A DNA stretch of 64,000 bases from Thermodesulfobacteriota bacterium (GTDB taxonomy: Bacteria > Desulfobacterota > BSN033 > UBA1163). The number at the start of each line of letters is the position of its first letter. Within the stretch, counting starts at the first letter, position 1. The stretch covers positions 62,001 through 126,000 of the forward strand of contig JAOAHX010000001.1 of assembly GCA_026415035.1 (NCBI GenBank), read 5' to 3'. This document shows, piece after piece, positions 1 through 12,504 of this stretch. The position numbers were made by a program, and so were the translations under genes. The notes under the pieces are model-generated. The model saw only the letters and a program-made list of their open reading frames with translations, was not told the origin of the DNA and searched no databases.

Positions 1-653
<653 letters not shown>

Positions 654-672
654 ATTCAGAGAGGAGGAAATT

Positions 673-996
673 ATGTGGATTGAGTTTGCCTACGCCATGG
701 GCCCCCAGCCCGGGGGTGGAAATCAGGGGGCGGCATGGCTGAATTTCATCCCCATCATCCTGATCTTCGTCATCTTCTACTTTCTCCTCATCCGCCCCCA
801 GCAGAAGAGGGCGAAAGAGCACCGCAATCTCCTGGCCAATTTGAAGGAGGGAGATCAGGTATTGACGAGCGGGGGGATCTATGGCAGGATTACCGGGATC
901 AAGGATGACAAAATCACCGTCGAGATCTCCGATCGGGTGAGAGTCAAAGTGAATCGGGGTCATATCGCGGCGGTCATCAAATCGGATTCGGTATAA
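673..996 (+). CDS. yajC: YajC, accessory subunit of the Sec translocase
   Basis: A 107-residue single-pass membrane protein of the SecDF-YajC holotranslocon. One hydrophobic helix lies at about residues 23-42, followed by the hallmark LIRPQQKRAKEH and the conserved soluble part (GDQVLTSGGIYG ... ITGIKDD). The ATG has a good ribosome-binding site (AGAGGAGG 7 nt upstream). yajC is commonly followed by secD-secF, but here the next gene is rpsF, so secDF must be elsewhere. Confidence 0.95.
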   Translation: MWIEFAYAMGPQPGGGNQGAAWLNFIPIILIFVIFYFLLIRPQQKRAKEHRNLLANLKEGDQVLTSGGIYGRITGIKDDKITVEISDRVRVKVNRGHIAAVIKSDSV

Positions 997-1037
997 CCCC
1001 CCGAATCCTTTTCCCAAAGATGGGAGACCCACACCCC

Positions 1038-1067
1038 TTGCTCTAACCGTCGTGTTAGGGCTATAAT
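1038..1067 (+). promoter_or_regulatory. rpsF leader: possible promoter and/or 8-bp hairpin
   Basis: Two readings of the same bases. A sigma70-like pair TTGCTC (1038-1043) and TATAAT (1062-1067) is separated by 18 bp. Bases 1040-1061 also fold into an 8-bp stem (one G-U pair) with loop CGTCGT, 10 nt before the rpsF ribosome-binding site. Ribosomal protein S6:S18 complexes are known to bind rpsF leaders in many bacteria, so the stem could be such a site, but I cannot match it confidently to that motif. Confidence 0.35.
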
Positions 1068-1084
1068 CCACGAGGAGGTGACCC

Positions 1085-1462
1085 ATGTCTCTATCGCTCC
1101 AGCCTCAGAGAAAGTACGAAACCATCTTCATCCTCGACCCTGACATCGAAGAAGAGGTCGCCCAATCCGCCCTTGAGAAGATCAAAGGGGTCATCACCCA
1201 AGGAAGCGGAGAGATCCTGAAGGTGGAGGATTGGGGAAAGCGAAAGCTCGCCTACAAGGTCCGGAAGAAATCGAAAGGCCACTACATCCTCATCCACTTC
1301 TCAGGCACTCCCGAGCTGCTCTCTGAGCTTGAGAGGAATTATCGGGTGATGGACCCGGTGATCAAATTCCAATCGGTCCGTCTCGATGAACGGAAAGCCT
1401 CCCACGCCACCCTTGCCCCTCCCGAGGATCAACCGGAAGAAGAAGGGGAGGGGACGGCATGA
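1085..1462 (+). CDS. rpsF: 30S ribosomal protein S6
   Basis: Small-subunit platform protein that pairs with S18. The 125-residue product has the typical S6 opening RKYETIFILDPDIEEE and the WGKRKLAYKVRKKSKGHYILIHF segment, with an acidic tail common in this family. The ATG is preceded by GAGGAGGTG. Its stop overlaps the start of the next gene (ATGA). It heads the conserved rpsF-ssb-rpsR-rplI-dnaB order. Confidence 0.96.
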   Translation: MSLSLQPQRKYETIFILDPDIEEEVAQSALEKIKGVITQGSGEILKVEDWGKRKLAYKVRKKSKGHYILIHFSGTPELLSELERNYRVMDPVIKFQSVRLDERKASHATLAPPEDQPEEEGEGTA

Positions 1463-1857
1463 CCCTCTCGAGCTCGGGGATGCCTGGGAGAAACCAGGTC
1501 ATGCTCACCGGTTGGGTGGTGAAGTCTCCACAGTTCCACCATCAGCTGAACGGAACCCCTGTGCTCCAGTTCTTTCTAAAAGTGGACGATCCCGAGGAGA
1601 CTACGAGGAGATCGCCGGATCGGGGTTCTAAAGACCGTCCCTGCCAACCGGAGGTCATGCCTCCAAGTTCGATCCAGATCGTGGCCTTCGGGCCCCTCGC
1701 CCAAGAAGGAGCCCTGCTTCGGGACGGCCAGCGCCTCTGCGTCAAAGGTCGCCTGACCGAGAGACGCTGGAAACTGGCCGACGGGAGAATCCGGTCCCGG
1801 GTGGAGGTGATCGCCTCCGAACTCCTGGTGGTCGAGGAACCCCGAACCCCTGTGTAG
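1459..1857 (+). CDS. single-stranded DNA-binding (OB-fold) protein, divergent Ssb/PriB-like
   Basis: A 132-residue protein in the position usually held by ssb or priB between rpsF and rpsR. The start [25 protein letters not shown] and the later [33 protein letters not shown] fit the SSB OB fold (the usual vaFGklAE...kGs.v.veGrl pattern). It lacks the long acidic-tipped C-terminal tail of housekeeping SSB and has a polar insertion between about residues 45 and 70. This makes a PriB-like replication-restart or minor SSB role more likely than bulk SSB. It is translationally coupled to rpsF by an ATGA overlap. Confidence 0.75.
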   Translation: MTLSSSGMPGRNQVMLTGWVVKSPQFHHQLNGTPVLQFFLKVDDPEETTRRSPDRGSKDRPCQPEVMPPSSIQIVAFGPLAQEGALLRDGQRLCVKGRLTERRWKLADGRIRSRVEVIASELLVVEEPRTPV

Positions 1858-1894
1858 GATTCGAAAACCAATGATGTCGAGAGAGGAGAAACAG

Positions 1895-2158
1895 ATGAAA
1901 AAGCCTGGAGAAAAACCCGCTCCGGAAAAGAGGAAGAAACCCTTCTTAAGGCGAAAGGTCTGTCGGTTCTGCACCGACAAGAAACTGGAGATCGACTATA
2001 AAAATCCAAAAATCCTCCGGTACTTCATCACGGAACGGGGGAAGATCATCCCGAGGAGGATCTCCGGGAACTGCGCCAAACATCAGCGACAGATCACCGT
2101 GGCCATCAAACGGGCAAGGAATATCGCCATCCTCCCCTTCACGACCGCCGTCCAGTAA
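1895..2158 (+). CDS. rpsR: 30S ribosomal protein S18
   Basis: S18 forms the S6:S18 pair in the 30S platform. The product (87 residues from this start) has a basic N-terminus, then [33 protein letters not shown] and [24 protein letters not shown], all diagnostic. I chose the ATG at 1895 because AGAGGAG lies 6 nt upstream; an in-frame ATG at 1871 would add eight residues but lacks a good ribosome-binding site. Confidence 0.96.
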   Translation: MKKPGEKPAPEKRKKPFLRRKVCRFCTDKKLEIDYKNPKILRYFITERGKIIPRRISGNCAKHQRQITVAIKRARNIAILPFTTAVQ

Positions 2159-2223
2159 TCTCTCCGGCCCCTAAGGGGAACAGGCGCCATGGAGTGGTAT
2201 AAGAGAGATCGAGGAGGTTTCCT

Positions 2224-2666
2224 ATGCAAGTCATCTTATTGGAAGACATCCCTTCCCTGGGAAAGGTGGGAGATCTGGTCAAGGTTTCCGACGGCTACGG
2301 AAGAAACTATTTGATTCCGAAGAAGAAGGCCGTCCTGGCCGACGAAAAGAATCTCAAGGCGCTCCAACATCAGAAGGCCGTGGTTCAACAACGCCAGAAC
2401 AGGATCAAAAAGGACGCCCTGAGGATCGCCCAAGAGATCGAGAACCTCCCCTGCACCTTCAAGAAGCACGTGGGCGAAAGCGGCAAGCTCTTCGGCTCGG
2501 TCACCTCGATGGAGATCGAAGCCTTTCTCCGGGAGAAGGGGTTTGAGGTGGATCGCAAAAAAATCCACCTCGAGGAGCCCATCAAGAGCCTGGGCCTTCA
2601 CACGGTCCCCATTAAACTCCATCCGGAAATCACCGCCCACCTCAAGGTCTGGGTCGAAGAGGAGTG

Positions 2667-2667
<1 letters not shown>
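2224..2667 (+). CDS. rplI: 50S ribosomal protein L9
   Basis: L9 binds 23S rRNA through its N-terminal domain and has a long connecting helix. The 147-residue product begins MQVILLEDIPSLGKVGD, has the conserved GYGRNYLIPKKKAV stretch, a charged helix at about 40-75 and the C-terminal domain with GKLFGSVTS. GAGGAGG precedes the ATG. The stop overlaps the start region of dnaB. Confidence 0.97.
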
Positions 2668-5875
<3,208 letters not shown>

Positions 5876-5893
5876 GGGAGAGGGCATAGGACG

Positions 5894-7648
5894 ATGAAGG
5901 GTTTTTTTAATAAATTTTTGCGACTTGATCTTAAGACCAAGACCTTGAAAGAAGACCATCTTCCAGACCTTGTCTATGAAACCTCCCTGGGTGGGAAAGG
6001 CCTTGGGATTCGTCTCCTGCTGAGGGAAAACCCTGTGGGTATTGATCCCCTCTCTCCCGAAAACCGCCTGATCTTCGCCCTCGGACCCGTGACCGATAGC
6101 CGGATTTACGGCTCCTGCCGGCATGGGTGTTTTACCAAATCCCCTTTGACCGGAATTTTCTCCGAATCCTATTCGGGCGGAAGGCTGGCGGAACCCATGA
6201 GCCGAACGGGTTACGATGCCTTTGTCCTCGAAGGGGCTTCGGCAGAGCCCATCTGGATCGAGATCTCCGATCAGAAGGTGACCTTCCACGAGGCCAAAGA
6301 TCTCTGGGGGAAGGATACCTTTGTAACGGAAGACGAAGTGTTAAAACGGACAGATAAAAAAGGGGCCGGGGCCATGGTCATCGGCCCTGCCGGTGAGAAT
6401 TTGGTCCGTTTCGCTGTGATCGAAAACGACTACTGGCGTTCCCTCGGAAGGACCGGAGTCGGTGCGGTGATGGGGTCCAAAAAGGTGAAGGCGATCGTCT
6501 TTCATGGAAAGAAAAAGCGGGAGATCGCCCACCCCGACCGCATGGAACAGTTCGCCAGGGAAACCTTCGAAAGAGGAAAAGACAACCCCGGAGTCCAGAA
6601 TTATAAAAGACTCGGTACGCCCATGCTCGTGGCGATGAACAACGCCGTTGGGGGGTTTCCCTCGAAATACTGGCATCTGGGGACGTTCGAGGGCTGGGAA
6701 AAAATCAGTGCCGAGGCCCTTCTGGAACGTTGCGAGGTGAAACCCAGCGCCTGCCTCCGGTGCTTCATGGCCTGCGGGAATCTGAGTCTGGTCAAGGAGG
6801 GTCGGCATAAAGGGCTTAAGATCGAAGGCCCGGAGTATGAGACCATCTTCTCCTTCGGGGGACTCTGCATGGTCCACGAGATCGAGGAAATCGCCTACCT
6901 CAACGACATCTGCGATCGGTTAGGATTGGACACCATCTCCGCCGGAAGCCTCTGCGCCTTCGCCATGGAAGCCTCGGAGATGGGGCGGATTTCGGAAAAA
7001 ATCCCCTGGGGCGACGTGGATAAGATTGCCCAGCTTCTTCAGGACATCGCTTTCAAAAAAGGGATCGGTGCCATTTTGGCCGAAGGGATCCGCCATGCCG
7101 CCAAAGCCTGGGACATGGAAGACATCGCCATCCATGTCAAAGGCCTTGACCCGGCAGGATACGAGCCGAGGGTCCTAAAAGGGATGGGGTTGGCTTATGC
7201 CACCTCCGATCGAGGGGCCTGCCATCTCCGATCGACCTTTTACAAGGCCGAGCTCAGCCATATGATCCCGCCCGACCAGATCGAAGGGAAGGCCAAACTA
7301 TTCCTCGAATTCGAAGACCGCTTCAATATCCATGACTCCCTCATTCTCTGCCGGTTTTACCGGGACCTCTACTGGGATTGGAAGTACCTCTCCACCATCG
7401 TGGAAATCACGACCGGCCTCGAGTTGGACGAGAAAGGTTTAAGAAAAATCTCCTCCACCATCCAAAATGAAATCCGGAGATTCAACCTCCGGGAGGGAAT
7501 GTCTCCCAAGGAGGATACCCTTCCTAAGCGGTTCTTTGACGAACCCCTCGGCCAAGATGGAAAGACCATCTCCAGAGAACATTTTCGAAAAATGCTCCAG
7601 GATTATTATAGCCTGAGAGGATGGAACGCCGAAGGGATTCCGGAATGA
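5894..7648 (+). CDS. aldehyde ferredoxin oxidoreductase (AOR) family tungsten/molybdenum enzyme
   Basis: AOR-family enzymes oxidise aldehydes, or carry out related low-potential chemistry, with a bis-pyranopterin W/Mo cofactor and one 4Fe-4S cluster. The 584-residue protein has the N-terminal AOR domain (GGKGLGIRLL, SESYSGGRLAEPMSRTGYD, GAGAMVIGPAGEN, GVGAVMGSKKVKAI). The cluster cysteines are visible as Cys287-x2-Cys290-x3-Cys294 plus Cys486 (LCRF), matching the known CX2CX3C ... C pattern. The exact substrate cannot be read from sequence; AOR, carboxylic-acid reductase and BamB-like benzoyl-CoA reductase subunits share these features. It sits 87 bp upstream of a branched-chain amino-acid-type importer. 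Confidence 0.9.
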   Translation: MKGFFNKFLRLDLKTKTLKEDHLPDLVYETSLGGKGLGIRLLLRENPVGIDPLSPENRLIFALGPVTDSRIYGSCRHGCFTKSPLTGIFSESYSGGRLAEPMSRTGYDAFVLEGASAEPIWIEISDQKVTFHEAKDLWGKDTFVTEDEVLKRTDKKGAGAMVIGPAGENLVRFAVIENDYWRSLGRTGVGAVMGSKKVKAIVFHGKKKREIAHPDRMEQFARETFERGKDNPGVQNYKRLGTPMLVAMNNAVGGFPSKYWHLGTFEGWEKISAEALLERCEVKPSACLRCFMACGNLSLVKEGRHKGLKIEGPEYETIFSFGGLCMVHEIEEIAYLNDICDRLGLDTISAGSLCAFAMEASEMGRISEKIPWGDVDKIAQLLQDIAFKKGIGAILAEGIRHAAKAWDMEDIAIHVKGLDPAGYEPRVLKGMGLAYATSDRGACHLRSTFYKAELSHMIPPDQIEGKAKLFLEFEDRFNIHDSLILCRFYRDLYWDWKYLSTIVEITTGLELDEKGLRKISSTIQNEIRRFNLREGMSPKEDTLPKRFFDEPLGQDGKTISREHFRKMLQDYYSLRGWNAEGIPE

Positions 7649-7658
7649 AAAATATTTA

Positions 7659-7687
7659 TTGACAAGGCCACCCAAATCTGATAGGAA
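7659..7687 (+). promoter_or_regulatory. putative promoter of the liv-type ABC operon
   Basis: TTGACA at 7659-7664 and TAGGAA at 7682-7687, separated by 17 bp, in the AT-rich gap between the oxidoreductase and the binding-protein gene. The -35 is perfect and the -10 weak. Confidence 0.5.
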
Positions 7688-7735
7688 AGGGCGAACCTTA
7701 AAATGCCTGAAGATTGAGGAGAGGAGGAGGAAACG

Positions 7736-9019
7736 ATGAGCAAAAAACTTACGAGGAGGAAGTTTATAAAGGAGGCGCTCATAGGAAGTATCGCCCTTGG
7801 CGCCGGTTTGGGCAACTACCGGGTCACCTACGGCCAGGCCAAGAAGTCGGCAGGCCCGATCAAGATCGGCGGCCAGGGGGCCCTTTCGGGGGCCCATGCC
7901 GATTACGGTTGGCAGATGATGGCAGGGGCCACGCTCGCCATTGAAGAGGTGAACGCCAAGGGCGGAATCCTGGGAAGGAAACTCGAATTGAAGTTCATGG
8001 ACGAGGAGCTTAAACCCGCCACCGCCGTCAAGAACGCCCGATATCTCGTCACGGATTGGGGCGCAGATTTTCTCTTCGGCGTGGACTCCAGCGGAAGCGC
8101 CATGGCGGTCGGCCCGGTCCTGACGGAATTGAACCGCCTCCACTTCTTCTGCCATGCGGCCACCCACCGATTGACCGAGGAACTGGTGGCCCAGAAGGGG
8201 ATCCCCCATATCTTCAGGATGTCGGCTCCGATCTATCAGGACGCCCTCGCCGCATGGGTATTCAAGGACATGCCCGAGGTCAAAAGGATTGCAGGGATCA
8301 ATTGCGACTATGAGTTCGGATACGTGGCTTGGAACCTCTTCAAGGAAAATATAAAAAAGTTCAGGCCCGATGTGGAGTTTGTCGCGGCGGCCTGGGCCCC
8401 CTTCTGGACGATGGACTTCTCCTCCCATATCGCGGCCGTGATGGCAGAAAAACCCGATGCCATCTTTGCCACCCCCTGGGCAGGCGAAGGGGTCATGCTT
8501 TTGAGACAGGCCCTGATGCTCGGGGTCTTCGACAAGATCCATGCCTGGTGGCAGGCCACGGGCGGATCGGTCGATATTCTCGAAGGAATCTCGAGAGAGA
8601 TCGAGGCCGATCGGTTTAAGGGGAAACTTTGGGGAACGGCCCGGTATTTACACAACTACCCCGATTCTCCTGAAAACAAAGCCTTTGTCCAAGCCTTCCG
8701 AAAGAGATGGGGCAAATTCCCGAACTACTCGGCAGAGGCCAGTTATGCGACCATCTATGCGATCAAAGCGGGGGTGGAAAAGGCCAAATCTTTAGACCGA
8801 GAAAAAGTCGGGGCTGCCTTGGAAGGCATGGAATTGAAGACTCCCGCGGGCATCCGCCTCATCCGAAAGGAAGACCATCAGGCGGTCTATACCGTCCCTG
8901 CAGGACGAGCGGTCAAAAGCCCGGATTATCCGATCCCCGTATTAGGAGACCTCAAGGTGATCCCGGCGAAAGACTATTTCCGCCATCCCCCATTCACACC
9001 CATTGCAACGACAAAATAG
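7736..9019 (+). CDS. Liv-type ABC transporter substrate-binding protein with Tat-like signal
   Basis: Periplasmic binding protein of type I fold (LivJ/LivK, urea/amide or aromatic-acid class), 427 residues. The N-terminus carries a twin-arginine-like signal, TRRKFIK at about residues 5-11, then a hydrophobic stretch, so export may be by Tat. The mature part has GPIKIGGQGALSGAHADYG, IEEVNAKGGILGRKLEL and DFLFGVDSSGSAMAV, typical of the family. A very strong ribosome-binding site (GGAGAGGAGGAGG) precedes the ATG. It is first in a five-gene importer operon. The ligand is unknown. Confidence 0.9.
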   Translation: MSKKLTRRKFIKEALIGSIALGAGLGNYRVTYGQAKKSAGPIKIGGQGALSGAHADYGWQMMAGATLAIEEVNAKGGILGRKLELKFMDEELKPATAVKNARYLVTDWGADFLFGVDSSGSAMAVGPVLTELNRLHFFCHAATHRLTEELVAQKGIPHIFRMSAPIYQDALAAWVFKDMPEVKRIAGINCDYEFGYVAWNLFKENIKKFRPDVEFVAAAWAPFWTMDFSSHIAAVMAEKPDAIFATPWAGEGVMLLRQALMLGVFDKIHAWWQATGGSVDILEGISREIEADRFKGKLWGTARYLHNYPDSPENKAFVQAFRKRWGKFPNYSAEASYATIYAIKAGVEKAKSLDREKVGAALEGMELKTPAGIRLIRKEDHQAVYTVPAGRAVKSPDYPIPVLGDLKVIPAKDYFRHPPFTPIATTK

Positions 9020-9047
9020 AGACGTCCCTTTTTCTCCCTATGGATGG

Positions 9048-9075
9048 CCACCCCTCCCCCGAGGGGGAGGGGTGG
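9048..9075 (+). repeat. 12-bp perfect GC-rich hairpin between binding-protein and permease genes
   Basis: Bases 9048-9059 and 9064-9075 are perfectly complementary, with loop CGAG. No T-run follows on either strand, so it does not look like an intrinsic terminator. Its position right after the binding-protein stop suits an mRNA-stabilising or translation-limiting stem that sets binding-protein levels above permease levels. It resembles the G/C-tract palindromes at 26517-26552 and 49810-49860. Confidence 0.7.
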
Positions 9076-9094
9076 AAAAGGTGCGCCATTCGTT

Positions 9095-9955
9095 ATGCTG
9101 GAAAAGCTAATTTTTCAAGGCCTCATCGGTCTCAGTTTTTCGATGTACCTTTGGTTACTGGCGGCCGGCCTGACCCTCGTCTTCGGGGTTTTGGGCGTTT
9201 TGAACTTCGCCCATGGCAGCCTGTTTATGCTGGGGGCTTACGCGACCTTTACCCTCTATGGGAAGATGGGCCTCAATTTCTGGCTCTCCATCTTGCTCAG
9301 TTTAATCGGCGTAGGGATCATCGGGGCCATCCTCGAACGCTTCTTCTTCCGCCGGATCTACGAGATCGATCTCCCCTATCAATTAATTCTGACCTTCGGC
9401 TTCATCCTCGTATTCGACGATTTGGTCAAGATGATCTGGGGAGGGGTGGCGATGATCCCTCCGATGCCCTCCTTCTTCGAGGGGAACCTCTCGATCCTCG
9501 GACGCCCCTATCCCATCTATAATGTTTTTATCATCGTTGCCGGATTGGCCGTAGCCCTCATCCTCTGGCTCATCCTCGAAAAGACTTGGTGGGGGAAAAT
9601 GATTCGGGCAGCCGCTTCTGACCGGGAAATGGCAGGAGCGATCGGTGTCCATATCCCCTTTCTCTTTACCACGGTCTTCGTCTTTGCGGCCATGCTGGCG
9701 GCACTCGGAGGGGCCTTGGGAACGCCGGTTCGGGTGGTCGCCCCTGGAATCGGGACCTCCATGATCATCCAGGCCTTTGTGATCACGGTGATCGGCGGAC
9801 TGGGCAATCTGAAGGGGGCTTTTGTAGGAGCCTTGATCGTGGGTGTCCTCACCTCCTTTGGCGTGTTGCTCTTTCCCATCTTCGAACTCTTCATCATCTT
9901 CGTCGTGATGGCGGTGGTATTGTTGGTTAAACCCGAAGGACTGTTTGGAAAATAA
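9095..9955 (+). CDS. livH: Liv-type ABC transporter permease, LivH-like
   Basis: Inner-membrane permease subunit of a branched-chain amino-acid-type importer; about eight hydrophobic helices over 286 residues. Typical LivH segments are LTLVFGVLGVLNFAHGSLFMLGAY and the conserved GAIGVHIPFLFTTVFVFAAMLAALGGALG region. I prefer the ATG at 9095 (MLEKLIFQ); an in-frame ATG at 9044 would translate through the 9048-9075 hairpin and add an atypical Pro/Gly/Arg-rich leader. Confidence 0.93.
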   Translation: MLEKLIFQGLIGLSFSMYLWLLAAGLTLVFGVLGVLNFAHGSLFMLGAYATFTLYGKMGLNFWLSILLSLIGVGIIGAILERFFFRRIYEIDLPYQLILTFGFILVFDDLVKMIWGGVAMIPPMPSFFEGNLSILGRPYPIYNVFIIVAGLAVALILWLILEKTWWGKMIRAAASDREMAGAIGVHIPFLFTTVFVFAAMLAALGGALGTPVRVVAPGIGTSMIIQAFVITVIGGLGNLKGAFVGALIVGVLTSFGVLLFPIFELFIIFVVMAVVLLVKPEGLFGK

Positions 9956-9974
9956 TCTGCTTGGACGGAGAAAA

Positions 9975-10961
9975 ATGGACACGAAACTCCGAAGCCTCCT
10001 CCTCGGGGCCTTCCTTCTTTTCCTCTTGATCCTCCCGGCCTTCGGAGGACAATATCTCCTCTACATGTTGATCCACATGCTCATCCTTTCGGTCTTCGCC
10101 CTTGGGTTCAATCTCCTCCTGGGATATACGGGCCTCCTCTCTTTTGGCCAGGCCGGATTTTTCGCCATCGGGAGTTACACCTGTGCTAAAATCCTCCTCT
10201 TGACCCCTTCCCTTCTTTTGGGTATCCTCGCGGGAACCCTCGCGGGGGGACTCTCCGCCCTCCTCTTAGGCTACCTCTGCGTCAGACACACCCGAATCTA
10301 TTTCTCCATGCTGACCCTCTCCTTCGGCATGATGATCTACTCTCTGGCCTGGAAATGGCGAGAGGTGACGGGAGGCGACGATGGGTTGGTGGGGATCCCA
10401 AGGGCCCCCTTGACCCTTCCTGGATTGTTCAGCCTGGATATGAATCCCCTGAGCCATTACTATTATTTCGTCCTGGCCCTCTCCCTCATAGCGATTTTCA
10501 TCCTTTACCGAATGGTCCATTCCCCCTTTGGCCTGACCCTGAAGGGGATCCGGGATAGCGAAAACCGGGTAGCCTATGCAGGGATTTCGGTGAGGGCGTA
10601 TCGCCTGTTGGCCTTCACGATTGCCGGCCTGTATGCCGGACTTGCAGGGGCTTTCCTCCCCCCACTCGAGAACACCGTCACTCCTCCGATTGCCCACTGG
10701 ACCCACTCTGCTGAACCCGTCATGGTGACCCTCCTGGGCGGGATCCATACCTTCTTTGGTCCCATCGTAGGCTCGGTCATTTTTTATCTCCTGAAAGACC
10801 TCATCGTCCGGGTCACCCAGTATTGGTTGATTCTCTTTGGGGCGATCGTCATCTTCCTGGTCTTGGTCTTCCGAGGGGGGGTGGTGATCTTCCTTTCGGA
10901 AAAAATTTTGCCACGGTTACAGGGGAAAACACGGAAGGTTCTCGATGGAGGAACTTCTTAG
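9975..10961 (+). CDS. livM: Liv-type ABC transporter permease, LivM-like
   Basis: Second permease subunit, 328 residues with eight to ten hydrophobic helices. It shows the LivM signature FNLLLGYTGLLSFGQAGFFAIG and GIRDSENRVAYAGISV followed by the Gly/Ala-rich LYAGLAGAF segment. The start at ATG 9975 is chosen because GGACGGAG lies just upstream; the longer frame begins at 9945 inside livH. The 3' end overlaps the ATPase gene. Confidence 0.93.
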   Translation: MDTKLRSLLLGAFLLFLLILPAFGGQYLLYMLIHMLILSVFALGFNLLLGYTGLLSFGQAGFFAIGSYTCAKILLLTPSLLLGILAGTLAGGLSALLLGYLCVRHTRIYFSMLTLSFGMMIYSLAWKWREVTGGDDGLVGIPRAPLTLPGLFSLDMNPLSHYYYFVLALSLIAIFILYRMVHSPFGLTLKGIRDSENRVAYAGISVRAYRLLAFTIAGLYAGLAGAFLPPLENTVTPPIAHWTHSAEPVMVTLLGGIHTFFGPIVGSVIFYLLKDLIVRVTQYWLILFGAIVIFLVLVFRGGVVIFLSEKILPRLQGKTRKVLDGGTS

Positions 10962-11712
10962 AACAGAAAAATTGAGAAAGTATTTTGGGATGGTGCCGGC
11001 CACCGATGAGGTCGATCTCACCCTTCGGAAGGGGGTGCTCACTTCCATCATCGGCCCCAATGGCGCGGGGAAAACGACCCTTATCAACCTCCTCACCGGC
11101 AATATCCTGCCGGACTCAGGAAGGGTTTTTTTTAACGGTGAGGAGATCACCCGGCTTCCCATCCATAAAAGAGTCAAAAAGGGGATCTGCCGTTCCTTCC
11201 AGATCATGAATATTTTCCCCAAGCTGACCGTCTTTGAAAACCTCCTCATCCCGGTCCTTTCCCATCTCAATCGAAGCATGAGGTTCTACACCCCCGCCCA
11301 TCGCCAGGCCGATGCCAATGAAAGGGTGGAGCAGTTGTTGAAGGAAATCGGCCTGTCGGATAAAAAACACCTTTTGGCAGGAACCCTATCCCACGGAGAC
11401 CAGAGGCTCCTCGAAATCGGGCTGGCCTTGGCCCCCGAGCCGAGGCTCCTCTTCCTCGATGAGCCCACGGCCGGGATGAATCCGGTGGAAAGGGTGAAGG
11501 TCCTCGAGAACATCCGGAGGCTATCGAAAGAGAAGGAGTCCACCTTTGTGATCGTTGAACACGATATGGACATCGTCTTCTCCCTCTCGGATCGGATCGT
11601 CGTCCTCCACCGGGGACAGATCCTCGCCGACGGCCCCCCCGAGGAGATCCGGCAGAATGAAGAGGTCCGGAAGGTCTATCTGGGCGAGGAAATCTACTGG
11701 GAAAAGAGATGA
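10945..11712 (+). CDS. livG: Liv-type ABC transporter ATPase, LivG-like
   Basis: Cytoplasmic ATP-binding subunit, 255 residues. Walker A is GPNGAGKTT at about residues 37-45, the signature motif is LSHGDQR (the usual LivG variant of LSGGQ), Walker B is LLFLDEPTAGM and the switch His is in IVEHDMD. It starts inside the 3' end of livM and ends with an ATGA overlap with livF, so the subunits are coupled in translation. Confidence 0.95.
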   Translation: MEELLRTEKLRKYFGMVPATDEVDLTLRKGVLTSIIGPNGAGKTTLINLLTGNILPDSGRVFFNGEEITRLPIHKRVKKGICRSFQIMNIFPKLTVFENLLIPVLSHLNRSMRFYTPAHRQADANERVEQLLKEIGLSDKKHLLAGTLSHGDQRLLEIGLALAPEPRLLFLDEPTAGMNPVERVKVLENIRRLSKEKESTFVIVEHDMDIVFSLSDRIVVLHRGQILADGPPEEIRQNEEVRKVYLGEEIYWEKR

Positions 11713-12434
11713 CCGAAAAAACCCAACCTCCCATCCTCATCGTGGACCGAATGGATACGTTTTATGGCCAAAGCCATGTCCTCCAAGAAATCTCCCTCTC
11801 CATTCGGGAGGGCGAGGTGGTCTGCCTTCTCGGAAGAAATGGGGTGGGAAAGACCACGACCCTTCGATCCATCATGGGTCTGACCCCCCCACGATCGGGG
11901 GAGATTCTTTTCAAGGGAATTCCGATTGCCCGAAAACCCCCCTATGAAATTGCCAAGATCGGTATCGGCTATGCACCGGATGACCGCCGGATCTTCCCGG
12001 ATCTGACCCTTGTTGAAAATCTCGAAATGGCCCGGCGCTTATCGAGCAAAGGCAAGATCCAATGGAGTTACGATAAAATTTACGACCTCTTCCCCGTTTT
12101 CGTCTCGCTGAAGACGAGGAAAGGGACCCAGCTGAGCGGCGGGGAACAGAAAATGCTCGCGATCGGTCGGGCCTTGATGAAGAATCCCGAACTTCTCCTC
12201 CTGGACGAACCCTCTGAAGGGCTCGCCCCGCTGATCGTCCAAAATCTCGCCTCGGTGATCGAACGGATTCGAAACGAAGGGGTAACCATTCTCTTGGCCG
12301 ACCAGAACCTAAAATTCTGCCGAAGGACCTCCGATCGAGGGTATATCCTCGAAAAGGGAAGGGTCCAATACCAGGGCCTGATGGAAGAGATCTGGCAGGA
12401 CGAGGAGATCGTCAAAAAGTATCTTGTCCTATAA
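11709..12434 (+). CDS. livF: Liv-type ABC transporter ATPase, LivF-like
   Basis: Second ATP-binding subunit, 241 residues, with Walker A GRNGVGKTT (typical of LivF), GIGYAPDDRRIFPDLTLVENL, signature LSGGEQKMLAIGRALM, Walker B LLLLDEPSEGLAP and LADQNLKF in place of the usual EQN switch. Last gene of the importer operon. A 12-bp palindrome ACCTTCGAAGGT (12434-12445) covers the end of the gene. Confidence 0.95.
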   Translation: MTEKTQPPILIVDRMDTFYGQSHVLQEISLSIREGEVVCLLGRNGVGKTTTLRSIMGLTPPRSGEILFKGIPIARKPPYEIAKIGIGYAPDDRRIFPDLTLVENLEMARRLSSKGKIQWSYDKIYDLFPVFVSLKTRKGTQLSGGEQKMLAIGRALMKNPELLLLDEPSEGLAPLIVQNLASVIERIRNEGVTILLADQNLKFCRRTSDRGYILEKGRVQYQGLMEEIWQDEEIVKKYLVL

Positions 12435-12504
12435 CCTTCGAAGGTCCCCCCTATCGCCTGATCGAAACCGTCCCCTTTACAAAGAACGCACATCCTGATA
12501 TGGA

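Noticed and set aside
7439-8542. 367-residue frame opposite the oxidoreductase end and the binding protein
   Set aside because: Crosses two confident genes and the promoter gap; no recognisable domain.
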